Source of the DNA: Berberis thunbergii
Lineage: Eukaryota; Streptophyta; Magnoliopsida; Ranunculales; Berberidaceae
Length of the DNA: 64,000 nucleotides
Direction of reading: 5' to 3'
Assembly: GCA_003290165.1 (NCBI GenBank)
Contig: QNQO01001813.1
Span: forward strand, 62,001-126,000
Part shown: positions 49,293 through 64,000 of the stretch, one piece after another
How the letters are laid out: each line of letters begins with the position of its first letter
How positions within the stretch are numbered: position 1 is the stretch's first letter
Position numbers and translations under genes: made by a program
Notes under the pieces: generated by a model
Told to the model about the DNA's origin: nothing
The model's database searches: none
Seen by the model: the letters and a program-made list of their open reading frames with translations, nothing else

Positions 49293-52200
49293 GTACGTCT
49301 CACAGTTTTGATTTGAATGAGCTATGTTTTTGGTTTTGTTTCATTTTGTTCTTGCTTTTAAATATTTGACAGGCAAATATCTCATTTTCTGGAAAATTAT
49401 TATGAATGGTTGGACATATCCTTGAAGAAAAATACCAGTTAAGTTGTATTTAGGAGATTCACTAGAATGTTAGCTGATGATTGGAAAGGCATATTTATGT
49501 TTCCAACTGTTGAATTTGATGCTAAATTGCTACCTAAGAGCACACCTTAAGATTATCTATTTCTGATATCTTGGGGGATTGAATTGTCGATTGGGTATTC
49601 GAGATCTATCCGATTGATTTGAGTTTTGTTTTTGAAAATTTGGTTGTTGGGGTCGTTTCTGAATTTTGTGCTTGATTGCTTGAATTTGAACTTGGCTTCT
49701 GATTGCCTTCATTTGGATCTCCAAGTGGGTATTTCTCACAATTGCTTTGGTTCTAACATAGACCATTTGTATGATTTTTTTTAGAGATAACCAACAAAAA
49801 TACCCCATACTATGTAATTGGTTTCTCAATAGCTATAGTGATTTAGCTGGGAATTGGATGCTTAATAGCTAGAGATCCTAAATACCTTACTCCACACTAT
49901 GTAATTGGATTAGCTGCTACTCACACTGTCGAAATGTATTTTCAACACACACACATCTACACAGCTTTCTTTTTCCTCTCTGTCTCTCTTACATCACTCA
50001 CTAGAATATTGGGTTAGATTTGGTTTTGCTTTTGAAGTGGGGACATTGGAAGAACAAGTGGAAATCAAAGTGCTCATGAAAAAATAAAATAAAAATAAGG
50101 TTGTTGGATCCAATGAGTGTCAAATGTTTTTCACATATTCTCCAATGATTCATTTCTGGAACATTGATAGGCACATGAATGGTGGAATCATTTTTGCAAT
50201 ATATGGCTTTTGGCATTTTTCGTTCTTATGTGTAGAATAATGTGGAAATTGATATTTTGTATGTGTTTTAGCAAAATGCCTTATTGTACTTACTACATGT
50301 TAGCTGTATTTTTGTTAAAAATGTCCATTATACTACTTTTTAATATTTCAAAATTTATATTGTAATAGGGTCGACTGGATCCTCTGTTAGTTAAGTTGCA
50401 TTCCTTTCTCATAAACATATGTGTGTGTGTGTGCAATGGTTCCATACCTGCTGTTTTTACTTTTCTGCCAAGTAGATTATCCTTTCTTAATTCTCTTACT
50501 TTATGTCGTGACTTCCTTTTTACGAACTTTTCAAAAAATCATTGTTTCTGTTTTGTAGACTTATCGAAAATGAAAATTTAGGTCTAAAAATGGTATTCTG
50601 GATCAGCCATATTACTTTCAAGCTATGGCTGTCTTACTTGCATGAACTGCAAGGTAATTCATGGTTCATTATGTGCAATGCTTCCAAACCTGTCAATTCA
50701 TAAGAAAAATGTTGTTTTTATTTTTCTGCTGAGTAGTTTATCCTTTCTTATTCTCTTACTTATATGTGTTACATCGAACTCTACTGAGTAGTTTATCCTT
50801 TCTCATTCTCTTACTTTTATGTGTTACATCTGAATAATCAATTGGTTGGTGTGTGTTACCATGTAGATAACCATGTGGTCTACATGAAGGTGAGATCATG
50901 TAGGCCAATCTAGAGATTGTATTCCTGTTAATCTACAACTAAAAACTGCCTCAAAAGTTCAAGCGAATCATGGCAACAATTCTCACATCGATATATATTG
51001 TGTTAACTTGCATCGACGCAAATCTCCATCAATCTGGGGCTTTGTTGATTGACTTTGAATCGCGAATTTTTATAAGTTGCATTCCTTTCTCATATAGATG
51101 TGTGTGTGTGTGCAATGGTTCCATACCTGTTGTTTTTTCTTTTCTGCCAAGTAGATTATCCTTTCTTAATTCTCTTACTTTATGTCGTGACTTCCTTTTT
51201 ACGAACTCTTCAAAAATCATTTTTTCTGTTTTGCAGGCTTATCGAAAATGAATATTTAGGTCTAAAAATGGTATTCTGGACCAATCAGCCATTTTACTTT
51301 CAAGCTATGGTTGTCTTACTTGCATGAACTACAAGGTAATTCATGGTTTCATTATGTGCAATGCTTCCAAACCTGTCCATTCATAAGAAAATGCTGTTTT
51401 TATTTTTCCTGAGTAGTCTATCCTTTTTTATTCTCTTACTTTTATGTGTTACATCGAACTCTGACTTTGATCTTACAATTATCGAAAATGAATGTCGTGA
51501 CTTTGATCTTACAACAAAAAGTGCAGAGGGGGTCATACACCCCCCACCCCAAGTTTTGTATTTTCTTTCTTTAGCTTTCAGTTAAAGTTTTCCCAAAGTG
51601 GAGTTGTTCAAACCAATAATAAATAATAAATAGGCAGCATGCATGCTTGCTTACAGGCAACATGCTTGGTTGCTTGCAGGCAGACATCATGCTTGCTTGC
51701 TTGCTTTCTTGCAAGCAGACAGGCATTCCGCTTGCTTGATTGCAGGCAGGTAAGCTTTATACTTTTGCTTTTGGAACTTGGTATGCTTAAGGAGACTACT
51801 TAAAGAATAGTTGATGAAACCAGTTTGGGTTCACTACTTTCTTTACTGAGAAGATTATTCAGGTTTATTGCCCAATTTTAGTAAATACTAGGTACAATAA
51901 AAAGTGCAGAGAGGGTCACAGACCCCCCCCCCCCCCCCCCCCCCACCCCAAGTTGTGTATTTTCTTTCTTTAGCTTTCAGTTAAAGCTCTCCCAAAGTGG
52001 AGTTGTTCAAACCAATAATAAGTAATAAATAGGCAGCATGCATGCTTGGAATGCCAGACCTTAATTAGGTATTTTGTGATGTCTGAATTTTAAGATGATG
52101 TAATTCTTGATTTGGTTTTTTTTTTTTTTTTTTTAATCTCTTATCCTCACTCTCTCCTTTCATTCTTCGATTCGGTGGAGTAGAAGGAGGGGTGAAGCCG

Positions 52201-54600
52201 AAGAGGAAAAGTAAGATCCTTCTTCTTCTTCTTCTTCTTCAGATCTGAATAACACACGGTTTGCTTTTTTTTTTTTTTTTCCAGATCTCTTCGCTCTTAA
52301 GACACTTTTTTTAATTTTTTTTTTCAGATCTCTTCTCCTCACTCTCTCCTTTCAATCTTCCATTCGGTGGAGGAGGAGGAAGAGAGGTGAAGCCGAAATA
52401 GGTAATTGAGGATGATCATTGTGTTTTGGTGCAATTGTGATTTTGTTGAAGACAGTTTTTCATTTAATTTGATTTGTTGTTTTTTATTTGATTAGAGACA
52501 CAAACAAAGCATAAAAAAACCCATCATTTTCATGGCAACCTCCGAATTCCTCTGCATCTCATCTCTTCACACTTCCTTTAATTTTGTTTAACCGCTTTGA
52601 TCATAGCAAAGGTTTCTGATTCCCAAATTGCAAAAAAGCAAGTTGAGGTATGTGGGGATTATAGGTTTGTGTGAGTTATAGTTTTGGGTTTTTTTTTTTT
52701 GGTAATTGATTGGTTTGGGTTTTGATAAATTTGCCTTCTTGGTGGAGAAGATGAAAGGCAAGAACAAGTATGACCAATAAGCCTACCTGCCTGTTCAAGC
52801 ATCAGAACACTTCAATGGAAGGTAAAGACTTTTAAGTTCACTGTCCCCTCCATGAAGTTGCTAAATCTTTTTAGTACTATATAAGTTTGTTAAAAAAAGG
52901 ACCACTAAGCCTACCTACCTGTCCAAGCAAGCTGCCTGCCTGCCTGCAAGCAAGCAAGTTACCTGCCTGCAGGCATCAGAACACTTCAATGGAAGGTAAA
53001 AGACTTTTAAGTTCACTATCCCTTCCATGAAGTTGCTAAATCTTTTTAGTACTATATAAGTTCGTTAAAAAAATGACCACTAAGCCTACCTGCCTGTTCA
53101 AGCATGCTACCTGCAAGCAAGCAAGCTGTCTGCCTGCAAGCATGTTGCCTGCACGCAAGCAAGCTGCCTGCCTGCCTGCAAGCATCAGAACACTTCAATG
53201 GAAGGTAAAAGACTTTTAAGTTCACTGTCCCTTCCATGAAGTTGGTAAAACACCTATTTTTGTGGAGTTAGCAAGACATTTCATTACTGCACTCTGGGCA
53301 CCTTTCAGATTGTAAGGATTTAGAGTTTGTCCAACCTCATTGAGTCCCTTGAGATTAACTTCATTGAATCACCCATCTTTCTTACATTGTTGCTCGGGGA
53401 GATGGGAGGATAGATTTATGCCATCCTCGATTGTTTTTTGAAACAACACCAGCTTGAATTTCAAGAAATGTTTTTTATAGTCACAAAATTAATCATGGAA
53501 ATCAGTCACAAGGCAATATAAGAGATTAATTTGGTGTTTTTTTTTTAAATGGGTTCAATAGTCGTAAGATTCATGCAGCGTCTCTCAATCTCCAATAGTC
53601 GTAAAAACCCAATTGCAATTGAAAATATTATGTGGTGTTTATGACATTGATTGCCATTGTAATTTTTTATGATAGGTTCAGATAGGTTTCAATTTTTAAA
53701 AATACAGAGGAAACTCTATTGAAATTTGATTTTTTAGTTGTTCATGACATTGATTGTCATTATAGTCACTTATGACATGTTTAGATAAATTACTTTAGAA
53801 GAGGTGAAATGGGTTAACTCCTTGGTTTTTTGGATGATAGACTTGAAATGGGTTTTTGATTTAGAAGGTTTTTGAGACGTTACTAAAGAATTGGTTGATG
53901 GTTTTTTGCAGGTACTCGGATGGGTGGGAGGGGTAGGTAGCGTATTGTGACAAAGTCTTATGCATTCTGCTACATCAAACCTGTATTGTCCACTCGGTAC
54001 GGGTTAGTTATGCGCTAAGATCTATCAATGTCGTCACTACCTGCCGAAAGTAGTGGATTTCTATTCCATTACAAAATTTGGGCTTTGAACCACCCCATTA
54101 ATCTATATATTTATTAGAAGCATATGAATCTCTTTAAGTTGTTTCATTCCATATTAAATTAATTTCTTATGAAGATGTTGCCTTGCCTTTGTTGAATTAG
54201 AAGTCTACGCGAAGGGAAACTATTGCATTTTCATCTCAAATGTGTGGTTGTGCTATTTAATCATAATATCTACTTTTTTTACTTTGATAAGGTGTAGATT
54301 CAAGGGTTATGTTCATAAACAACTCATGTTAATAACTTTTTTCTTAGATATCATGCTATGATACATTTAAAATGTTTAAAAGCATATTGATTTGCCAAAT
54401 TTTAAAATAATTTCTTAGATCTCGCATTTAGGCGATTGAGGCGTACGCCTTTAGGCGCGAGTCGAGGCGGGGCGCACAGAAATCGCCTCTGCGCGTACGA
54501 GTTGAGGTGCCAATTGAAGGCGTTTCAAGGTGTAAGCCTCAAGGCGTACGCTTTTTTTATTTCCTGATCAGTTGGCATTATTTGTTAAATGACTCCCCAA

Positions 54601-54732
54601 ATGCACCTAGAAACACTGCAGGTGACAAACAAATGGTTGATTGATTCATTGCTTGACATGCATGACGCATTTGTTGTTCGCATGCCTCCCTCTTCTACGG
54701 AGATTGTCCCTTTTGAGGGTATTCCCTTTTAA
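54601..54732 (+). CDS. Small unrecognised open frame, right arm copy
   Basis: Mirror of 41773-41904, 43 codons ending EIVPFEGIPF. Downstream at 55090-55161 is another exon-like piece with a CAG acceptor reading VEALKCLFSLADLARIWRNE and a TAA. Both could be remnants of one captured gene, but no family is recognised. Confidence 0.25.
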   Translation: MHLETLQVTNKWLIDSLLDMHDAFVVRMPPSSTEIVPFEGIPF

Positions 54733-55658
54733 GGAGATTTGGTTGTTACTTTGCATGTCTTAATGATTGATAGTATTTGTAGTTGAGAATGCCAACTTTC
54801 GAAAAAGCTAAACTTGAAGTATAGGAGTGTCGTAGGAGGATCAGTTAGTTTAAAGATATCGTGAAGAACAAAGCTTCAGTTTTTCCATCTTGCAGCTTCT
54901 AAGTGGAAGAATCAAGTAAGAAAAATCTAAGTGGAATATTAAGAAACTCAAGTTACAGTAATACAAGTGGAGACTTAATGACTTGATTGTGTTTCAACAT
55001 TCTGCTTTTACCCTACCCCTACAATTGTAGTTCATCTTTAGCTAAAATGAATTACGCAGTCATTTTGATGCTCTTTTGTTTGGAAACAGGTGGAGGCTTT
55101 GAAGTGTCTGTTTTCACTTGCAGACTTGGCAAGAATCTGGAGGAACGAAGGAGTCACTTAATGTAACAAGTAACTCTATACTGCTTTCTTGACCCTATAC
55201 TTGACCCTAGCTTCAATGTGGATTCCTCTTCAATGTATTCTCTAATAAAAAATTCGATTTTTCTTCAATGGTTTCCTCTGGTAACTTGCCTCCACTACTG
55301 GATGCACCATATTTGTTTGATGAAATTCTTCTTTTTTAAGAGTGCTTAAAGGTTGGAGCTTTATGGTTTTTGAGTATTGGGGTTTGGTAGATATTATATG
55401 GTGTTCATGGCATTGATTGCCATTGTAATTTTTTATGACAGGTTCAGATAGGTTTCAATATTGATAAATACAAAGGAAACTCTGGCGAAATTTTGATTTT
55501 TTAGTTGTTCATTGATTGTCATTATAGTCACTTATGACATGTTTAGATAAATTACTTTATTAAAAAAAAATTACATTTTTTTGGATATAATGATATTGTG
55601 TGCATGTCTCTTTCGACAATATTCTGCAATAGTGCCAACGGCACGGGTATTACACTAG

Positions 55659-55949
55659 TATATATATATATATGGTGGGTGGCTATTCGCCCCCACCAAA
55701 TTTTTGAATGCACCCACCCTCTTTCACAAAATAAAACCCTAATCATTAGTTAAATAAAAGCCCAAATACAATTGAGTAACAACCCATCAACATTAGGGTT
55801 TACAATTTTTTGGCTAAATACACACACATTTTATCCTATTTAGCCGTGACAAACAAAACAAATATTTTTCCCAATAAATGAAATTACAATATATGCCCCA
55901 ATTAATAAATAAGAAACTTTTATATTTATTTAATTAGGCGGGTATTACA
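55659..55949. mobile_element. LTR, right part
   Basis: From the (TA)n beside the Helitron end to GCGGGTATTACA at 55949, after which LINE coding sequence resumes. It completes the LTR begun at 37847. The TG...CA ends fit an LTR. AT-rich, no coding signal. Confidence 0.6.
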
Positions 55950-57255
55950 ATGGCCTCATTGGTTAGGGAAAATGATATTATCCAACAAATGTTTCAATCG
56001 GTTAGCAATGATTTTAGAAATGACTTTGTAGATGATGTTGCATAAACTGATTGGCCTGAATTTGTTAGGAGAGGTTAGATTATAAACCTTAGGTATTAAG
56101 GCCAATAAAGTTTCATTAATATTATGATCCATCATATCGGTAGTGAAGAAGTCAATCAATACTTCTATCACATCATTTTTAACTATATCCAATAATGTTG
56201 AAAGAAATACGCATGGAAACCGTCTGGGCCCGGGACTTTGTGACTACCTATTCCAAAGACGGTAGATTTGATTTCCTCCTCACTAGGGGTATTAAGGAGG
56301 GCATCGTTATCCGTGTCAGTGATAACGGGTGAGAATAGTGATAAAATATCCTGATTTGTGTCAGGGTTAGAGGTTTGGAAAATGTCATTGAAATACCATT
56401 TAAGGGTCTCACCCATAGAGGCTTAGGTCATATGCCAAACATTGTCCCGATCTCGGATACGACAAATATTATTCTATTTTTGGCGAAGCAAACAGGAGAG
56501 ATGGAAGAATTTGGTATTTTTGTTACCATATTTAAGTCGGGACTCTCTTTATTTGTTTCGCCAAAACAATTCCTTTTTATGGTAAAGTTCTATAAGTTTA
56601 TCTTCCAGGATCGAGATTGCAGTGACATTGTCCATGGTGTGCGGTGTGTTTTGTAAATTGTCCAAGTTGTGAAGGGTTTCCTTAATGTTTTGGTGAATGT
56701 TCCTGAAGACTTCCTTATTCCAGCGAGAAAGTTTACGATTGAGGACTTTGGTTTTGAGAGAGAAGTTTTCAGCCGGGTTGGGGTAAAGATTGGGGTTCCA
56801 AGCAGTTTGAACAAGATCACAACGTCGAGGGTCACTAGTCCACATATGAAAAAATCTAAATGGTTTTGGACCAGAGTTTTGTGTAGTCACCAATTGAAGG
56901 GAGATAACTATATGGTCAGAGAAGTAGTATGTATAAAGTGAGCTCTGGCTGAGTGGAAAATTTTCATCCAATTGGTTGAAACCGGGACTATCTAATTGTG
57001 ATTTAATACCATGATGATCATTTCTTTTATTATTCCAAGTGAACTTCGAACCATTTAAAGGAAAGTCAATAAGATTATGTGAATCGAGGAATTGTCTGAG
57101 ATGTTTGACACTATAAATCGTTACTTTCCTACCACCTAATTTGTCCTACTGCGAAGCAATAGCATTGAGATCCTCAATGATAAGAGTCGGAAAATTTAAC
57201 AATGAGTAAATTTGAGATAAAATCTCCCAAAAATGGGGACAGAGAGCCGGACTGC
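55950..57255 (-). pseudogene. LINE retrotransposon, N-terminal half (endonuclease and RT start)
   Basis: Minus-strand order: LNAIAS...DKLGG (endonuclease, near 57175-57130, interrupted by a stop), DSHNLIDFPLNGSKFTWNN (about 57100-57045), SDHIVISLQ, then KVPGPDGFHAYFFQHYWI (56240-56190), FRPISLCNIIYKVISKIIAN (about 56085-56025) and LLDNIIFPNQ at the LTR border. These are the endonuclease and the first RT motifs, which precede exactly the motifs starting at 37846. Frameshifts and stops are present. The 5' limit is unclear; a direct repeat of about 36 bp (57260-57297, 57337-57372) lies just beyond. Confidence 0.88.
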
Positions 57256-57372
57256 TAGTTTATTGAGAATAAAAGTTATCAACAATGCAATAAAAAAAAC
57301 CTCAAAAAAACGTAGGCAAACATAATAGACCATGTTTATTGAGAATAAAAGTTATCAATAATGCAATAAAAA

Positions 57373-57863
57373 AATCTTTACACGAGGAAATAATTGTTAA
57401 ATATGTACTTTTTTTTCACAACAAGGCAATACCACTTGATACTGAAACTCCATGTTTGTAGCCTAGTCTCCTGCGGATACGATCAATTCCAACTGAGTAT
57501 CGTGGCAACCTAGGCAGCCCTTTGGATGCGGTCGCCTCTACCTCGAGAGCGGTGTGTAGATTGGTCGAAGACTGAATTGAAGAGTCACAGGGCTGGATTG
57601 GGGGTAGCATGTTGTGGTACGGTATATGATCTCTACCCCAATTAGTGTGGGCAATCCCACTATTCCTGGGTGAATGGGGGCTTCATTGCATAAACCGGGT
57701 TTTTGAGGCATACTTTGATTAACCTCTTTGAAAGAGATACCCAGCATGGTCTTTTGCATGTAGTAAAAAAACCACCTTTTTGTATATGACTTTGATCCAC
57801 CTCTAATTTACGCTTCCCTTTTCCTTATCCTCTTTTGGTTAGCCTAGCTGTAGGTGGGTTGTT
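57373..57863 (-). other. Possible LINE 5'/ORF1 remnant
   Basis: Open stretches on the minus strand (57416-57610, 57538-57759; continuing after the hAT at 58402-58726, with PSSTGDRTNRHLSASCNTP) are Ser/Thr-rich and lack a family signature. Their position upstream of the endonuclease suggests LINE ORF1 or linker sequence, but I cannot prove it. Confidence 0.25.
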
Positions 57864-57871
57864 GATAGAAC

Positions 57872-58393
57872 TAGGGGTGGGCAATGTCGATTCGGTTTGG
57901 TTTTGAGCTCCAAACTGATTTCATTTGGTTTGCCCAAATCGAAACCGAATTTTGTATTTGTAAACCGATGAATTCGGTTGAACCGAATTTTGGATCGGTT
58001 CGGTTCGGTTGGGCCGAAATTTTAGGCTCAAGCATTTGAAAGACTTTCATTAAAACATGTCCAATTTTTTTACAGGTTCAATTTTTTTATAGACTCAATT
58101 TTTAGCTCAAAATTGAAAACTTTGAAAGAAGGGGTGATTTAGTGCAACAGGGTATATTGCAATGCATTTGTTGCATTAATCAAGTATTGACATCTACTTG
58201 TTATTTAGTTATTTATATATATTTAATTAATCGGTCGGTTCAAAATCATAAACCGATTTCGAACCGTTTATAATCGGTTCGGTTCGATTTAACATATTTT
58301 ATTTTTACTCATATTTTGGTTCGGTTACCGAGTCGATTTTGAAAATCGGTTCGATCGATTAACCGAATTTAAATCGGTTTTTGCCCACCCCTA
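57872..58393. mobile_element. hAT MITE with perfect 8-bp duplication
   Basis: 522 bp, termini TAGGGGTGGGCA on both ends (inverted), flanked by GATAGAAC at 57864-57871 and 58394-58401. Subterminal regions are dense in CGGTTCGGTT/AACCGAAT words, a likely transposase-binding repeat pattern. Same terminus type as the intronic element at 23319-24546. No coding capacity. Confidence 0.9.
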
Positions 58394-58909
58394 GATAGAA
58401 CTGTTAAGGCCCTGGGTCTGTGAATCAACAATAAAAGTTGGGTTCCCATGAATCAATGAACCTCTGTTTAGGCACTGAGCTATTCTTTTTATAATCGCTT
58501 TACAGCGTGTTGCCCTGAAGTGCGCTGTCGCATCTGTCGGAGAAGAATTGGTGACTCGGGAAGGTGTATTGCAAGAGGCTGAAAGATGTCTATTGGTTCG
58601 ATCGCCAGTAGAAGAGGGTGGATGAACATGAAACGTATCAACAATAGCACCAACCTCTGTTACCCTCGAAATTGTATCCATGTCCGAGCAAAAGAGGTTC
58701 AGAAATGAAGGAATCAATGATGGCATTGACCGTCAACGATGGAGAGAAAAATTGAGGGTTAAAAACGCACTATTACTTTTGCTTTCCACTCGTGAGTGGT
58801 GAGATGCTCTAATGGTGAAATGACAAGTTTATCGATTTTTTTTTATTAAATGGGCAATTTTATTTTCTATCCCACATGAGACTTCGCTATTGAAAAAACA
58901 CAAAGGTTT

Positions 58910-59645
58910 TCTAGTGGTTGTTGTTAAATAACACCGCCATTTTCTGCTGAAGGATACCACCAATGCCTTACTTTATGAAGGATATCACCATCCACTAATT
59001 GACACCACTAATATAAACAAAAAATCCAACCACATTTCTTCCCCTTTCTCCATTTATTCTCCTCTCCTCTTCCTCATTTACCACACCACCCTGCCACCGC
59101 CATCTCTCATCATCTTCTCCTCTCTTTCCACCACTACCGCCACCTCTCCTCCTATTCTTATTTTCTTCTTCTTCTTCTTCTTCATCAATCCCCACCACCG
59201 CTACATTTCCTCCTCCTCACATCTTCTTCTTCTTCTCCATCACCATCACCACCATCACCACCACCACCTCGTGACCTCTCCTCCTCTTCCTCCCATCACC
59301 CTTTATTTTTCTTCTCCATCAATCCCCACCTTTCCTCCTCCTCCTCTCTTAATATAATTATTATTCTTCTTATTATTTTCCTCCTCCCCATCACTTTTTT
59401 TTTCTTCCCCTCCATCAATCCCCACCACCGCCACCTTTCCTTCTCTTCCTCCCCTATTATTTTTTTTTTCTCCTTCAATCACCACCACCATTCCGCCTCC
59501 TCCTCCGAGGTGGTGCGTTGCTTCAATGAAGAGAGAAGATAAGGTGAAGGTGGCGTTGTCCTTCAATAGATCCCAAAAAATAAATAAATTAGGGTAATGG
59601 TGTTATTCAACATAAATGGGAGTTTTATTTAGCAACAACTTTCTA
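58910..59645. mobile_element. TIR element with CT/GA-biased interior, upstream of the glycosyltransferase gene
   Basis: Left end GTTGTTGTTAAATAACACC then GCCATTTT; right end on the other strand GTTGTTGCTAAATAAAACTC then CCATTTA. The interior (59030-59510) is almost purely pyrimidine on plus (CCTCCTCTTCCTCC, CACCACC runs), giving spurious Glu/Arg/Gly-rich frames on minus. No transposase; target duplication not identified. Its right end is about 130 bp before the glycosyltransferase ATG, so it may overlap that promoter. Confidence 0.5.
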
Positions 59646-59773
59646 ATTCTTTGGTCTCACTTTGAGTAAAACCCGATTGACCCGAATAAAACCCGCGAGG
59701 GAAACCAAACTGCAAAGCTCCACTCCTAGTTCCTTCACAAAAAAACCAATTCTTCTGTCAGATCCAAATCGCA

Positions 59774-64000
<4,227 letters not shown>

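Larger units (their letters stand above)
40847..55658. mobile_element. 14.8-kb Helitron-type palindrome with two 3' termini
   Basis: Both ends are Helitron 3' ends. On the right, GTGCC-AAC-GGCAC (55632-55644) is a hairpin, followed by GGGTATTACA and CTAG (55655-55658), then T. On the left, the exact mirror on the minus strand has CTAG at 40847-40850 and the hairpin at 40861-40873. The element is bordered by A (40846) and T (55659), as expected for insertion into AT. Arms of about 7.2 kb are almost identical. Paired coordinates sum to about 96505-96507 along the whole length, with a total drift of only a few bases. No Rep/helicase gene is seen. It carries host gene fragments. Confidence 0.85.
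48420..55658 (+). repeat. Right arm of the Helitron palindrome
   Basis: Mirror of the left arm, reading left to right in Helitron direction. It starts near TCTACAAGTTTGCATC (left arm: TCTGCAAGTTTGCATC) and ends at CTAG 55658. It contains the same landmarks in reverse order, including a C22 run (51923-51944) against G23 in the left arm. The homopolymer length difference and scattered single-base changes show two physical copies rather than an exact duplicate. Confidence 0.88.

Noticed and set aside
59000..59566. Glu/Arg/Gly-rich open frames on the minus strand
   Set aside because: They are translations of the CT/GA tract inside the TIR element; low complexity in all frames, no gene structure.

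Overview
This is plant nuclear DNA, most likely from a eudicot. Genes have many short exons with GT-AG introns, AT-rich introns and intergenic DNA, a chloroplast arginine-pathway enzyme, and plant-type LINE, LTR, hAT, Mutator, SINE and Helitron sequences. No bacterial, organellar or viral genome is seen. Species cannot be told from the sequence.

Four host genes can be supported. (1) N-acetylglutamate synthase (minus, about 1.74-13.7 kb, 10-11 exons; first exon has a reading-frame problem). (2) Multiple inositol polyphosphate phosphatase (minus, 17378-24958, 11 exons, intact 501 codons). (3) A small CYSTM-family protein (minus, 33824-34733, 3 exons, 83 aa). (4) A TURAN/ALG1-like glycosyltransferase (plus, from 59774, 15 exons seen, running off the right edge). 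They belong to unrelated pathways (arginine synthesis, inositol phosphate turnover, stress-linked membrane protein, ER glycosylation) and show no functional linkage.

Region by region: 0-14 kb is the synthase gene, with a 995-bp hAT element and a SINE in its introns. 14-16.5 kb holds two decayed LINE tails and a foldback element. 17-25 kb is the phosphatase gene, with a nested hAT in intron 1. 25.2-27.2 kb is a Pack-MULE with a perfect 9-bp target duplication, carrying a nicotinamidase-like exon and an IST1-like fragment on opposite strands. 27-33 kb is mostly non-coding, with fragments of an SPT5-like/RDM3-like gene and a BiP/HSP70 gene. Three members of one Mutator-type foldback family lie at 30.97-34.03 kb, one of them inside the CYSTM intron.

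35.3-57.3 kb is a three-level nest. A minus-strand LINE is split between its N-terminal and central reverse-transcriptase blocks. The split is filled by an LTR beginning TGTCACGCC and ending TATTACA. That LTR is itself split at an AT dinucleotide by a 14.8-kb near-perfect palindrome (40847-55658). Both outer ends of the palindrome are textbook Helitron 3' termini (13-nt hairpin, 10-nt spacer, CTAG), and its two arms diverge from a roughly 340-bp purine-rich loop. Each arm carries fragments of a TraB-like gene and other exon-like pieces. No helicase or Rep gene is visible. This palindrome is the most unusual object in the window.

57.3-59.7 kb has a hAT MITE with a perfect 8-bp duplication and a purine/pyrimidine-biased TIR element just upstream of the glycosyltransferase gene.
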